DNA of 64,000 nucleotides from Planctomycetota bacterium (GCA_022568135.1 JADFFQ010000005.1:1-64000), one strand, 5' to 3'. Positions 25,942-35,117 are shown, counted from the stretch's first letter. Numbers and translations are program-made. Notes: a model not told the origin generated them from the sequence alone.

Positions 25942-27219
25942 TCACTTCGTTGGCTGCGCTTGGCCGATCTGATCGAGCTGCTCCTGGATGCGTTGCTCGA
26001 TGAGGGCGGTCAGGGTCACGGCGGCACTCCGGGCGGAGCCCTTCGCGTCGGCGAGGTGGGCTGTGACGTCGATCGTCGGGGCGAAGCTGACGACCGCCCG
26101 CCGAGCCGCTCGCGCGCCTGCCTCGCGGGCTCCCAGCGCATCCTCCTCGAACTTGTCGAGCGTCTCGGTCATTCGCTCGATAGACGGCTGCTGGGTCACG
26201 TAATCGCCGGGATAGCTGAATAGCTGGGTCACCAGATTCAGGTCCTCCAGATCGCGCTTCGCAGCCGTGATCGCCTGCGGCGACAACTCGGCGCCGGCGG
26301 GGTTCTCACCGACCGCTGTCGCATCGTCGCCTTGGAGCTCATCGGCGCCCCACTCGCGAAGGATGTGATGCCGCAGCTGCTTGACACGCGCGGGGATCGG
26401 TTGGTCGCCCACCCGGGCGAGACGGCGCTGCTCCATCTGCGAAAGGATGTGCTCAGACAGCCGGCTGATGCGCTTCGGCAGCGACCCCTTGCCAAACGCG
26501 TTGAGGTATTCCAACTCCTTCAACCCCAGGATTGCTTCCGCGTAACGGTAGATGCGCTCCAGGAGCGGACGATCGACCTGCGGCCGCCAGTACAGCCGCT
26601 GCTCCAACCGGGTCATCACGGACTGCAACTGCGGTGTCGGATCGTCGAGATAGAAGTACTTGAGCGCACAGGGCAGGATGTGCAGCGCGGAACCGCCGCT
26701 GCGGCTGCGCCGCCGGGCCGCGGCCAGCGCGATCATCGCCGCCCCTTCGCGCAACGGGGTCACGCGATCGTTGAGGTGGTATACCTCGCCCTCGGGAAAG
26801 ATCACCAGCGAACGATGTCCCTGGGCAAGCACATCGACGGCGGTGCGAAACGCCCGCAAGTCGGTCCCCTCACGGTCAATGCTGAACGCCCCGAGCCGCT
26901 GAAATGCCCACCCCTTCAAGCCGAACCAACCCTTGAAGACCTGCCACGCTGCGAGATAACAACACGGCAGGCCGAGGCGATGCATCGCCTCGAAGATGAT
27001 GAACGGGTCGCCGTGGGCGGGATGATTGATCGTAATCATCGCCCCACCACCTTGGGCCAGCGCCCAGCGCACATGCTTCTCTCCGCGCAGCTCCACGTCT
27101 CGCACCAGGTACATGCGCCGATACACGTGGCGGCGCAGCGGAGTCAGTGCCCACTGCCAGAACCGGCTCGGTCTGGCCGGCCGAAAGCGATAGTCCGGCT
27201 CAAACAGGCGCCTTTCCAT
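25942..27219 (-). CDS. PlsC-like 1-acyl-glycerol-3-phosphate acyltransferase
   Basis: 425 aa, longer than typical PlsC (about 240 aa). The acyltransferase signature H-x4-D occurs as NHPAHGD at about residues 65-71, followed by the substrate motif FPEGEVYHLND. The additional C-terminal region, about 200 residues, is helical and charged and has no match I recognise. It probably acylates lysophosphatidate or a related lipid at the inner membrane, although no strong membrane helix is visible. Confidence 0.85.
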   Translation of the reverse strand: MERRLFEPDYRFRPARPSRFWQWALTPLRRHVYRRMYLVRDVELRGEKHVRWALAQGGGAMITINHPAHGDPFIIFEAMHRLGLPCCYLAAWQVFKGWFGLKGWAFQRLGAFSIDREGTDLRAFRTAVDVLAQGHRSLVIFPEGEVYHLNDRVTPLREGAAMIALAAARRRSRSGGSALHILPCALKYFYLDDPTPQLQSVMTRLEQRLYWRPQVDRPLLERIYRYAEAILGLKELEYLNAFGKGSLPKRISRLSEHILSQMEQRRLARVGDQPIPARVKQLRHHILREWGADELQGDDATAVGENPAGAELSPQAITAAKRDLEDLNLVTQLFSYPGDYVTQQPSIERMTETLDKFEEDALGAREAGARAARRAVVSFAPTIDVTAHLADAKGSARSAAVTLTALIEQRIQEQLDQIGQAQPTK

Positions 27220-27347
27220 TGGGGCAGTAGACCCGATGCCCCCTAACGCGCCAAGCAGCGCTCAGCCGCGTTGTGAGAGAACTACCACCGCCCTTTGCGC
27301 GGCGTAAAGATCGACCGCAACATCGGCCACCGGGGAGTCGCCGAGTA

Positions 27348-27389
27348 CTATCTCTCCACGAGCATGGAGACGGCGTTGCCGCCGCCGAG
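27348..27389 (-). pseudogene. Remnant of a thiolase 3' end
   Basis: The minus strand reads [13 protein letters not shown] and a TAG stop (27350-27348), matching the end of the thiolase gene at 28081-28126. Over 36 bp the two copies differ at 3 positions. It lies on the far side of the toxin-antitoxin pair from the intact thiolase. Confidence 0.7.
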
Positions 27390-27462
27390 GCGAGCTGGGA
27401 ACCAGCTCGCTCAAGTCGAAATGGAGCTTGATGTCCAACCGACTCAACCATATGCTGGTGGC

Positions 27463-27690
27463 ATGGACTACCAGCGTCTGATCACGATCGACCCGGCAAA
27501 GCGTGGGGGCAAGCCGTGTATCCGCGGCCTCCGCATGACGGTTGCCGACGTGCTAGACTACCTTGCCTCAGGTATGTCGCAGGAAGATATCTTGCGCGAT
27601 TTTCCGGACCTGACCGCCGAAGACATCCGTGCGTGTCTGGCCTTTGCTGCTGATCGCGAGCGTCGGCTGCTATCAATCCCAGCCGCGTGA
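27463..27690 (+). CDS. DUF433 antitoxin
   Basis: 75 aa from the ATG at 27463, with GGTGG just upstream. The family pattern is evident: ITIDPAKRGGKPCIRGLRMTVADVLDYLASGMSQEDILRDFPDLTAEDI. DUF433 proteins carry a small helix-turn-helix DNA-binding domain and act as antitoxins to PIN-like proteins. Its TGA overlaps the GTG of the next gene (GTGA), so the two are translationally coupled. Confidence 0.9.
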   Translation: MDYQRLITIDPAKRGGKPCIRGLRMTVADVLDYLASGMSQEDILRDFPDLTAEDIRACLAFAADRERRLLSIPAA

Positions 27691-28019
27691 AACTCCTGCT
27701 CGACGAAAACTTGTCCCCGAGACTTGTGCAAGCCCTGCAGAGCCTCTACCCCGGCTCCGTTCATGCGCGGGAGGTTGGACTGGAGACCGCCGGCGATGAG
27801 GCGGTGTGGGCATATGCGGCTGCGAATGACCTGGCCATCGTCTCCAAAGATGCCGACTTCCTTCAACGGAGTCTGCTGTTTGGCCATCCACCAAAGGTGA
27901 TCTGGATTCGCCGTGGCAACTGCTCCACTACCCAGATCGAGGCGCTACTTCGAGATCATCAGAACGAGGTACTGGCGTTCAATGAGGATAAGATCGCCGC
28001 ATTCCTAGCGATCGGTTAG
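27687..28019 (+). CDS. DUF5615 PIN-like toxin
   Basis: 110 aa from a GTG overlapping the DUF433 stop. The PIN-like acidic residues are visible in KLLLDENLSPRLV, the later acidic cluster in AIVSKDADFLQR. PVIWIRRGN-type sequence (KVIWIRRGNCST) is typical of DUF5615, the putative RNase partner of DUF433. It stops 62 bp before the convergent thiolase stop codon. Confidence 0.9.
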   Translation: MKLLLDENLSPRLVQALQSLYPGSVHAREVGLETAGDEAVWAYAAANDLAIVSKDADFLQRSLLFGHPPKVIWIRRGNCSTTQIEALLRDHQNEVLAFNEDKIAAFLAIG

Positions 28020-28080
28020 TTCGAGTAGCTCCGGATGAAAACTCCGAAGACAATGACCGCCGCGAACTGTGCGCTTTCTC

Positions 28081-29256
28081 CTAGCCCCGCTCGACGAGCA
28101 TAGAGACCGCGTTGCCGCCGCCGAGGCAGAGACTCGCAATGCCGCGCCGGGCTCCCGTGCGGATCATCTGGTGCAGCAGGGTCGTAAGGACCCGAGCCCC
28201 GGAAGCCCCGATTGGATGACCAAGTGCGATCGCCCCGCCACAAATGTTGAGCTTGGCCTCGGGGAGGCCGATCTCGTTGATGTTCGCCAGCACTTGGGCG
28301 GCGAACGCTTCGTTGAGCTCAAAGAGATCGATATCGTCAATCGTCAGCTTGTTGCGCGCCAGCAGCGCTTTGAGGCCTTTGGCGGGCGCGTCAAAGATCT
28401 CCTTCGGCGCGACGCCGGCGGTGTGGTAGTCCACGATCCAGGCGATCGGGTCAGCGGCGATTTCCTCGGCCTTGGCCGGTGAAGCGACGATGAGCGCGGC
28501 GGCGCCATCGGAGATCTGAGAAGCGTTGCCCGCGGTGACGGTGCCGTCGGCGTCGAACACGGACTTGAGCTTCGCCAGCTTCTCGACGCTGGAGTCGGGA
28601 CGAATACCTTCATCGTTCTCTACGCCCTGCTTCTGCTTGAGCTGCTCGGCAGCGAGCGACACGATCTCCGGCTTGAAGAAGCACTTGCCGGTCGCTTCAG
28701 CGGCACGGTGATGCGATTGCGCAGCAAAGCGGTCCTGCTCTTTTCGTGAGATACCGTGCTTGCGGGCGATGTAGTCCGCGGCGCAGCCCATGGCCCAGCC
28801 TTCAAACGGGCACGACAGGCCGTCGTGGGCCATGTGGTCGATCATCGTGCCGTCGCCGAACTTGACGCCGGTGCGCACGTACTGCAGGTGCGGCGCCAGC
28901 GACATATTCTCAAATCCCCCGGCCAGGACGAGCTGGTTGTCGCCGGCCTTGATCGACTGGGCGGCGAGCATGACGGACTGGAGGCCGGACCCGCACACTT
29001 TATTGATCGTCTGAGCGTTGAGCGTATCGGGCAGCCCCGCTTTGAGCCCGGCTTGCCGGGCGGGATTCTGACCGACCCCGGCTTGCAGCGCGCAGCCGAA
29101 GATCGCCTCATCGACGTGGTCTTTGGCCGCGGGGACCTCTTCGAGCACGGCCTGAATCGCGTACGCCCCAAGCTGAGGCGCGGGCGTGCGGCTCAGCCCC
29201 CCGAGGAACCGGCCCACCGGCGTCCGCTTGGCGGCGAGAATGACTGGTTGGATCAT
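28081..29256 (-). CDS. Acetyl-CoA C-acetyltransferase (thiolase)
   Basis: 391 aa, full length. The nucleophilic Cys lies in [11 protein letters not shown] (about residue 88), the second Cys in SLCLGGG near the end, and the His in [21 protein letters not shown] is also conserved. It condenses or cleaves acetoacetyl-CoA or 3-ketoacyl-CoA. A direct-repeat copy of its last codons lies at 27348-27389, beyond a toxin-antitoxin module. Confidence 0.95.
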   Translation of the reverse strand: MIQPVILAAKRTPVGRFLGGLSRTPAPQLGAYAIQAVLEEVPAAKDHVDEAIFGCALQAGVGQNPARQAGLKAGLPDTLNAQTINKVCGSGLQSVMLAAQSIKAGDNQLVLAGGFENMSLAPHLQYVRTGVKFGDGTMIDHMAHDGLSCPFEGWAMGCAADYIARKHGISRKEQDRFAAQSHHRAAEATGKCFFKPEIVSLAAEQLKQKQGVENDEGIRPDSSVEKLAKLKSVFDADGTVTAGNASQISDGAAALIVASPAKAEEIAADPIAWIVDYHTAGVAPKEIFDAPAKGLKALLARNKLTIDDIDLFELNEAFAAQVLANINEIGLPEAKLNICGGAIALGHPIGASGARVLTTLLHQMIRTGARRGIASLCLGGGNAVSMLVERG

Positions 29257-29498
29257 GGTGAATCACTCCACAATTGATTCGGAAGGCATAATCTTATCCG
29301 GGCTCAGCGCAACCCAACGCAAGCAGCGGGCAGCCTGAGTCCGCTACAATCGCAGGCATTGCATCCCACCGCTCGGGTGCGTCGCTTGAGCGATGACATC
29401 GTAGCCGCCCGTTGCGGACACTGCGGGCGGCGCCGCCGGGAGATGAACCAACGAGCCGAGGATGATCGCCGCCGCCGACCCCGATCAGTGATTCCGCC

Positions 29499-30494
29499 AT
29501 GACCGACCTGGAGCCTGCCGCGGAGAACCTGACGACCCTGGAGAGCCACATCCTTTCCGAGGAGACTCGCCATCCCGGGGCCACGGGCGCCTTTACGTGG
29601 ATCCTCTCGGCGATGACGCTTTCGGCGAAGATCATCGCCAGCAAGATCCGCCGGGCCCGCATTGAAGATGTCCTGGGCGCGCTGGGCTCGAAGAACATCA
29701 CCGGGGACACGCAGCAGAAGCTCGACGTGATCGCCAACGAAACGCTGCTGCGGGCCCTGGGGACCCGAGCCGGCGTGGCCGTGCTCGCCTCAGAAGAAAA
29801 CGAACAGCCGATCATCCTTCAGACCAAGGTGGATCGGCCGTACTGCGTCCTGTTCGATCCGTTGGACGGGTCCTCGAACCTTGATGCGTGCGTGAGCGTG
29901 GGAACTATCTTCAGCATTCTCCGCCACGACACCCAAGCCGACCCCATTGAAATATCGATCCTGCAGCCAGGCACGAAACAGGTCGCCGCTGGGTACATGC
30001 TCTACGGCTCATCATGCGTGTTCGTGCTCACCACCGGCCACGGGGTGAACCTGTTCGTGCTCGATCCCGCCGTCGGCGCGTTTATTCTGGTTCAACAGAA
30101 CTTGCGCGTTCCCGAGTCAGCTAAGAGCTATTCGATCAACGAGGCATACCGTGCCGATTTCCCAGCCGGATACCAACGCTACCTGGACTGGGTCCATGGG
30201 CAGGGATACTCCAGCCGATACATCGGGACCATGGTGGCCGACATCCATCGCATTCTGGTCCAGGGCGGCGTGTTCATGTATCCGCCGACAAAGGCACATC
30301 CGCAAGGCAAGCTCCGACTGATGTACGAGGCGAGCCCGATGGCGATGATCGTGGAACAGGCGGGCGGCAAAGCCGTCGCCGGCGCGCAGCGCATTTTGGA
30401 CATCCAGCCGGCGGGCCTGCACCAGCGCACGCCAGTGATCATGGGCTCAGCCGCTGAGGTCGATCACGTGCTGGAGCATCTGACCGCCGACTGA
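29499..30494 (+). CDS. fbp: Class I fructose-1,6-bisphosphatase
   Basis: 331 aa. The metal-binding signature FDPLDGSSNLDACVSVGTIFSI is present (residues about 124-145) along with ASEENE and the C-terminal KLRLMYEASPMAMIVEQAGG. The enzyme hydrolyses fructose 1,6-bisphosphate in gluconeogenesis. Its start lies 242 bp from the divergently transcribed thiolase gene. Confidence 0.95.
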   Translation: MTDLEPAAENLTTLESHILSEETRHPGATGAFTWILSAMTLSAKIIASKIRRARIEDVLGALGSKNITGDTQQKLDVIANETLLRALGTRAGVAVLASEENEQPIILQTKVDRPYCVLFDPLDGSSNLDACVSVGTIFSILRHDTQADPIEISILQPGTKQVAAGYMLYGSSCVFVLTTGHGVNLFVLDPAVGAFILVQQNLRVPESAKSYSINEAYRADFPAGYQRYLDWVHGQGYSSRYIGTMVADIHRILVQGGVFMYPPTKAHPQGKLRLMYEASPMAMIVEQAGGKAVAGAQRILDIQPAGLHQRTPVIMGSAAEVDHVLEHLTAD

Positions 30495-30555
30495 CTCGCA
30501 GTCGTGTTCAGGCAGGCGATCGTACTGTACCCACCAGTAGCTCGACCCGCACGGC

Positions 30556-32826
30556 ATGCAAGCGAAGCAAACTCGATTGACGATCACTCAGATTCTGGCC
30601 TGGGCCGATGCGCACCATCGGCGCAGGGCAAAATGGCCGAGCATTAGATCCGGACCTGTGCTCGGCGGCAGCGGCACAACATGGAGTCAGATCAACTCCG
30701 GCTTGCAGCAGGGATATCGGGGGCTTGCGGGCGGCTCTTCATTGGCGCAGTTGCTTGCGAAGAAGCGCGGGAAGCGCAATCCGAAGGGTCTGCCGCGGCT
30801 AACCGTCAACCAGATTCTCAAATGGGTGGATGAGCACCACAGGCGCACCGGCAAGTGGCCGCGACAACACACCGGTCCCCTGCACAAAGCTGCAGGCGAA
30901 GACTGGCTGAAGATTGACACGTACCTGCGAAGAGGCTTGCGGGGGCTTCGGGGTGGTTCGTCGCTGGCGAGACTGCTGGACAAGCACCGAGGGGTGCGGA
31001 ACCAGATGCACCAGCCGCCGGTGACGATCCAACAGATCCTCACCTGGGCGGACGCGCACTATGCCCAAACGGGGGAGTGGCCGACCGCGCAATCCGGACG
31101 GGTGCACAGGGTGTCCGAAGAGACCTGGCAATGCATCGACCACGCCTTGCGCTTTGGTCGCCGTGGACTTCCACGCGGTTGGAGGCTGACCAGGCTTCTG
31201 GCCAGGCATCGCAATCGACCGTACCGGCCCAAGGGGCCGCCCATCACCGAGGCACAGATTCTCGCCTGGGCCAAGGCGCACCACAAACGCACGAGCGAAT
31301 GGCCAAGACTCACCTCCGGCCGCATATCCGGTGGGCACGGTGAGACATGGACACGTGTTGACATGGCGCTAAGAAAAGGCTCGCGCGGCCTAGCCGGCGG
31401 TTCGTCTCTGTCAAGACTGCTCGCCAAGCACTACGGTCTGCCGAATAGGGCGAAACGGCGCAAGCGACCGGCAACACGTCGCGGCCAATCCTCCAAGCCA
31501 AGAGGACCGCGTTTGACAGAAACACAGATCGTGGTGTGGGCGAAGGCGCACTACAAACGGACGGGTCGATGGCCGGCGAGCACATCCGGCCCCATACGCG
31601 AGGGGCGCAACGAGACGTGGACCGCGATCAACAGCGCGCTCGACAGGGGCTCGCGCGGCCTCGCGGGTGGTACATCACTGGCCAGGTTGCTCGCTCAGCG
31701 CTGCGGGAAGCGCCACCGGCTGCACCAGCCGCCCTTGACGATGAAGCGGATTCTGGCCTGGGCCGACGCACACCATCGGCGCACGGGCGACTGGCCGTCA
31801 CGACAATCCGGCCCGCTGCCGGAGGCGCCCGGCGAAAACTGGAGCAAGATCAACGTTGCCTTACTGGACGGTCGCCGCGGGCTTCGGGGCGGTTCGCCGT
31901 TGGAAAGGCATCTCGCGATCCATCGCGGCCGGCCTTACCATCCATGGGGGCCGCCCTTGACCGAGGCACAGATTGTCAAGTGGGCCAGGGCGCACCGCCA
32001 ACGCACCGGCCGATGGCCCCACCGGTTCTCGGGCCCGGTACCGCAGGTGCTGGGCGAACACTGGCAGAAGATTGACATGGCCTTGGCGCTCGGTTGCCGC
32101 GGCCTTCCCGGCGGTTCATCCTTGATCAGGCTGTTTGCCAAGCGGTGTGGTGTGCGGCACCCGCACCACCCTCCACCTTTGACCATCAAAAAGATTCTCG
32201 CCTGGGCCGACGCCTACTACCAGCGCACGGGTGACTGGCCGTCAAGGACTTCCGGCCCGGTGCCCGAGGCGCCCGGCGAAACCTGGTCGATCATTGCCAA
32301 GGCGATGTCGGAGGCTCGCCGCGGGCTTCTCGGTGCATCGTCACTGGTCAGACTGTTCTCGAAGCATCGTAGGACGTTGTACCAACGCAAGGGAATGCCG
32401 TTGAAGCGCAGTCAGATTCTCAACTGGGCAGCGGCACACCACGAGCTGACCGGCAAGCTGCCGACGAAGAAATCCGGGCCTGTCCGCGGGGAGCCTGGCG
32501 AACTGTGGAGTGCCATCGACGCGGCCCTGCGGGCAGGATCACGCTCACTTCGCGGTCGGTCGTCCCTCGCGGAATTCCTCAACAAATACTACGCCAGGCC
32601 GTACCAAGGCATCGGACAACGCCTCACGGTCAGAGAGATTCTGAAGTGGGCTGATGATTTTCACCAGCGCGTGGGCCGCTGGCCCACCAAGACATCCGCC
32701 TACACCTCCCCGGCGCGGCAGGAAAGGTGGAGCACAATCGATCTCGCTTTGCGCCAAGGCCACCGCGGCCTCCCCGCCGGGTCGTCTTTGCACAAACTAC
32801 TGACACAACATCGGTCTAACCGGTAG
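30556..32826 (+). CDS. Protein of ten tandem 74-residue basic repeats, unknown function
   Basis: 756 aa made almost wholly of one repeat. The consensus is L-T-x2-Q-I-L-x-W-A-x-A-H-H-x-R-T-G-x-W-P, then x3-S-G-P, G-E-x-W-x2-I-D-x-A-L-x2-G-x-R-G-L-x-G-G-S-S-L-x-R-L-L-x-K-x-R-G. Units begin at 30577, 30799, 31021, 31243, 31513, 31735, 31957, 32179, 32401 and 32623. Nine are 74 aa or end with it; the fourth carries a 16-residue basic linker (KRPATRRGQSS), and the tenth stops early. Each unit predicts two or three short helices around a Trp-Pro turn. The protein is strongly basic, with no signal peptide or membrane helix, so nucleic acid binding is plausible but unproven. Similar units appear in other planctomycete proteins as far as I recall. 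Confidence 0.85.
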   Translation: MQAKQTRLTITQILAWADAHHRRRAKWPSIRSGPVLGGSGTTWSQINSGLQQGYRGLAGGSSLAQLLAKKRGKRNPKGLPRLTVNQILKWVDEHHRRTGKWPRQHTGPLHKAAGEDWLKIDTYLRRGLRGLRGGSSLARLLDKHRGVRNQMHQPPVTIQQILTWADAHYAQTGEWPTAQSGRVHRVSEETWQCIDHALRFGRRGLPRGWRLTRLLARHRNRPYRPKGPPITEAQILAWAKAHHKRTSEWPRLTSGRISGGHGETWTRVDMALRKGSRGLAGGSSLSRLLAKHYGLPNRAKRRKRPATRRGQSSKPRGPRLTETQIVVWAKAHYKRTGRWPASTSGPIREGRNETWTAINSALDRGSRGLAGGTSLARLLAQRCGKRHRLHQPPLTMKRILAWADAHHRRTGDWPSRQSGPLPEAPGENWSKINVALLDGRRGLRGGSPLERHLAIHRGRPYHPWGPPLTEAQIVKWARAHRQRTGRWPHRFSGPVPQVLGEHWQKIDMALALGCRGLPGGSSLIRLFAKRCGVRHPHHPPPLTIKKILAWADAYYQRTGDWPSRTSGPVPEAPGETWSIIAKAMSEARRGLLGASSLVRLFSKHRRTLYQRKGMPLKRSQILNWAAAHHELTGKLPTKKSGPVRGEPGELWSAIDAALRAGSRSLRGRSSLAEFLNKYYARPYQGIGQRLTVREILKWADDFHQRVGRWPTKTSAYTSPARQERWSTIDLALRQGHRGLPAGSSLHKLLTQHRSNR
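30577..32823 (+). repeat. 222-bp tandem repeat array (10 units) within the preceding gene
   Basis: Units are 222 bp except unit 4 (270 bp) and the truncated unit 10 (201 bp). Units 6 and 8 share nearly the same DNA around TGGCCGTCA...GAGGCGCCCGGCGAAA, and 5-6 look duplicated as 7-8, so the array grew partly in pairs. Confidence 0.85.
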
Positions 32827-32936
32827 ATAAGGGACCCGACATCACAGGAGACTGAAAGGATCGCGGCGTTCCTCAAGCCCTTGGCTGTGGATTACAAGGT
32901 TTAGAGAAGATTCTCACGTCGCAAGGAGTGCGAATC

Positions 32937-33126
32937 GTGAAACGCCGCGATCTTGAGACACATCTCCGCGAGCATGGATGCGAGCTGCATCACCAAGATG
33001 GTCGGCACGATGTTTGGATAAACGCCTAGACACTGCGGCAAGTGTCGGTACCGCGGCATAACGAGTCGCAGTGGCGAACAGTTCGGGGCAATTTGTGAGA
33101 AGCTCGATGTGCCGTCGCCCGTCTAG
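32937..33126 (+). pseudogene. Decayed HicA-like mRNA interferase
   Basis: A GTG start with AAGGAG 8 nt upstream begins VKRRDLETHLREHGCELHHQ, then GRHDVWINA, matching the HicA double-stranded RNA-binding-like fold, with the catalytic His region (REHG) retained. A TAG follows, the same frame then gives VSVPRHNE, and a frameshift leads to FGAICEKLDVPSPV and a TAG at 33124-33126, matching the HicA C-terminus. The gene is therefore broken by one stop and one frameshift. Confidence 0.75.
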
Positions 33127-33356
33127 GCGGCGCCCTCAGAGGCTTTGAGTTGCTCAAAGAGCTTGGCTCGTGATTCTTGCAGAGATTCCATCGCGTCACG
33201 AGCCATGGCAAAGGCCTGGGAAATCGTCTCAGCCTCGGTGACCAGCTGTGGGTCCAGCGGCGAAGTGACGACATACCCCCACTCTTCGGCCTCCTGCAAA
33301 AACAGCACAAGGTCGCCATCGCTCACTGTATAAAATCTTGGGCTCTGGCTCACCAT
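33123..33356 (-). CDS. HicB-like antitoxin
   Basis: 77 aa from the ATG at 33356. The sequence DLVLFLQEAEEWGYVVTSPL and the following ETISQAFAMARDAMESL match the small HicB-like antitoxin pattern (partial RNase H fold plus helix). It converges on the decayed hicA, and the palindrome CTAG at 33123-33126 provides stop codons for both. HicA and HicB are usually co-directional, so this pair was rearranged or each comes from a separate locus. Confidence 0.75.
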   Translation of the reverse strand: MVSQSPRFYTVSDGDLVLFLQEAEEWGYVVTSPLDPQLVTEAETISQAFAMARDAMESLQESRAKLFEQLKASEGAA

Positions 33357-33489
33357 CGTTTGATATCGGCGATCGGCCGGGGCTCCATCGAGCTATATCA
33401 TAGCAGCCAACCTTACCGATGGCTGCGGGCTATGTCCCACTTCGCCGTCGCTCCTTCGACGAGACCCACGCTTCAAGTACGCACCTGCC

Positions 33490-35052
33490 ATGACGACACA
33501 AGCCACAACATCGTCAATGAAGATAGCTCGCGATTCCAATCAAGCCCTGGGGATCGGTGAGTTTGCGGGCGACTTTATGACCGGCACGATCGGCGAGCCG
33601 GATGCGAGCGTCCTCGACCGCACGGTGATGTTCTTCACCGATAGTGTGATTTGTGGGATCTCGGCCATCGCGCTGGCCACGAATGCACCGACCGTCCTGC
33701 GCAATGAATCGCTGGAGTATGAACGGCCTGACGGTGTTCCGATCTTCGGCTCCGCGAATCGCGTCGCGCCGGAGAAGGCGATTGTCGCCAACTGTGCGGC
33801 AGTGCGGGAGTGGGACGCCAACGGCACGAACTTCGGCTACAACCCCAAGCTTGGCCACACGGCGGGCGAGTTCGGCCACAACGACTTCTACTCTGTCGCC
33901 ATCGCCGCGGCGCAGCTCGCCGGCAGGGACGGCGCCTATGCCCTGCGCGGCATGGTGCTGCTGGATGAGATCCGTGGTCGCCTTGGGGAAGTCTTCAGCT
34001 TGAAGTCCTACAGAATCGATCATGTCGTGCATGGGGCAATCGCGTCGGCCGCGACCTACGGGGCCATGCTCGGCGCGACACCCCAGCAAATCGAATCGGC
34101 GATCGGCATGGTCGTCGCCCACTACATCCCTTGGCGGGCGATCCGGTCCGGCAGCCAACTCTCGGATTCCAAAGGCGCTTCCGCAGCGATCAGCACCGAA
34201 GTCGCCGTGCTCTCGATGCAGCGGGCGATGCGAGGATTCGTCGGGCCGGCTGACATCTTCCGCAACCCCGAAGCGATCTGGCGTCAGTTTGAGCCGACTG
34301 ATGGCGACAGCCCCTTTGACCTGGTGCTGACCCATAGCGGAGGCGATTTCGCCGTCATGGGCATGCACTTCAAGCTTGGCCTGTACGAACATCAATCGGC
34401 CGGGGCCCTGCAAGGTCTGCTCAGCCTGCTCGTCGAGCACCCGCAGCTCCTGGAAGAACCGCAGAAGATCGCGTCGATCAAGATCATCGCCTACGAACCG
34501 GCCTTTGGCATCATCGGCGATCCGGCCAAGCGCGACCCGCAGACCCGGCAGTCGGCCGACCACTCCATGGTCTACATCGTCGCCACGACGCTGCGCAAAG
34601 CGATTGAGCTCGCGAAGCGGGCAAGCCGAGGTGGAATCAATTACACCTCTGACGAGTATTGGAAAGTGCTGATGCTCAGCCCGTTCGACTACTCCGAGCA
34701 GGCGATCTTCGATCATTCCACGCGCCTGCTTATGGAGAAGATCACCTTCGCCCACGGCGGGCCGCAGTACGATGCGAAGTACCCCGACGGCATCCCCACC
34801 TCGCTCATCATCACCACGACGGATGGGCAAATCTACGACAGCGGGTTGGTGATGTACCCCGCCGGACACGCCCGCAACACCACGGCGAATTTGGCGGAGC
34901 TCTTAGGCGCCAAGTGGCAGATGCTCGGCTCGCTGGCGGTCAACGACCCCGACGCAATCATCGACCGCTTCAATACCCTGCCGAACCTGTCCGCCGCGCA
35001 GCTGCGATCACTCCACGACTTCAAGATCCTCGATCGCAAGCGCCTGGAGTAG
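33490..35052 (+). CDS. MmgE/PrpD family protein (2-methylcitrate dehydratase-like)
   Basis: 520 aa. Typical family features are present: an N-terminal helical domain with CAAVREWDANGTNFGY, HNDFYSVAIAAAQLAGRDG, DHVVHGAIASAATYGAMLGATPQQIESAIGMV, and a C-terminal half with KITFAHGGPQYDAKYPDGIPTSLII. Family members dehydrate 2-methylcitrate in propionate catabolism or decarboxylate cis-aconitate. No prpB, prpC or prpR neighbours exist. Start support is weak (alternative ATG at 33517). Confidence 0.85.
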   Translation: MTTQATTSSMKIARDSNQALGIGEFAGDFMTGTIGEPDASVLDRTVMFFTDSVICGISAIALATNAPTVLRNESLEYERPDGVPIFGSANRVAPEKAIVANCAAVREWDANGTNFGYNPKLGHTAGEFGHNDFYSVAIAAAQLAGRDGAYALRGMVLLDEIRGRLGEVFSLKSYRIDHVVHGAIASAATYGAMLGATPQQIESAIGMVVAHYIPWRAIRSGSQLSDSKGASAAISTEVAVLSMQRAMRGFVGPADIFRNPEAIWRQFEPTDGDSPFDLVLTHSGGDFAVMGMHFKLGLYEHQSAGALQGLLSLLVEHPQLLEEPQKIASIKIIAYEPAFGIIGDPAKRDPQTRQSADHSMVYIVATTLRKAIELAKRASRGGINYTSDEYWKVLMLSPFDYSEQAIFDHSTRLLMEKITFAHGGPQYDAKYPDGIPTSLIITTTDGQIYDSGLVMYPAGHARNTTANLAELLGAKWQMLGSLAVNDPDAIIDRFNTLPNLSAAQLRSLHDFKILDRKRLE

Positions 35053-35117
35053 GGTCCGCTGCGCGGGCCCGCACGTGCCGTGTCCGGATAGAAGCTCGGT
35101 CGGCGAATCGGACCCTA
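35050..35117. repeat. 9-bp inverted repeat spanning the MmgE/PrpD stop
   Basis: TAGGGTCCG (35050-35058) and its complement CGGACCCTA (35109-35117) flank 50 nt containing a GCGCGGGCCCGC hairpin. The left arm includes the stop codon. It may be a terminator or a small palindromic repeat. Confidence 0.4.

Noticed and set aside
30577-32823. Direct repeats considered as a CRISPR or satellite array
   Set aside because: The 222-bp period keeps one reading frame with conserved protein residues and diverged wobble positions, so it is a protein repeat.
32827-32904. Short frame ERIAAFLKPLAVDYKV upstream of the hicA remnant
   Set aside because: Too short and without a start codon to call a gene or an antitoxin remnant.
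32937-33126. Stop-codon readthrough or programmed frameshift to explain the hicA frame changes
   Set aside because: Two separate lesions are needed and no slippery site or recoding signal is visible; gene decay is simpler.
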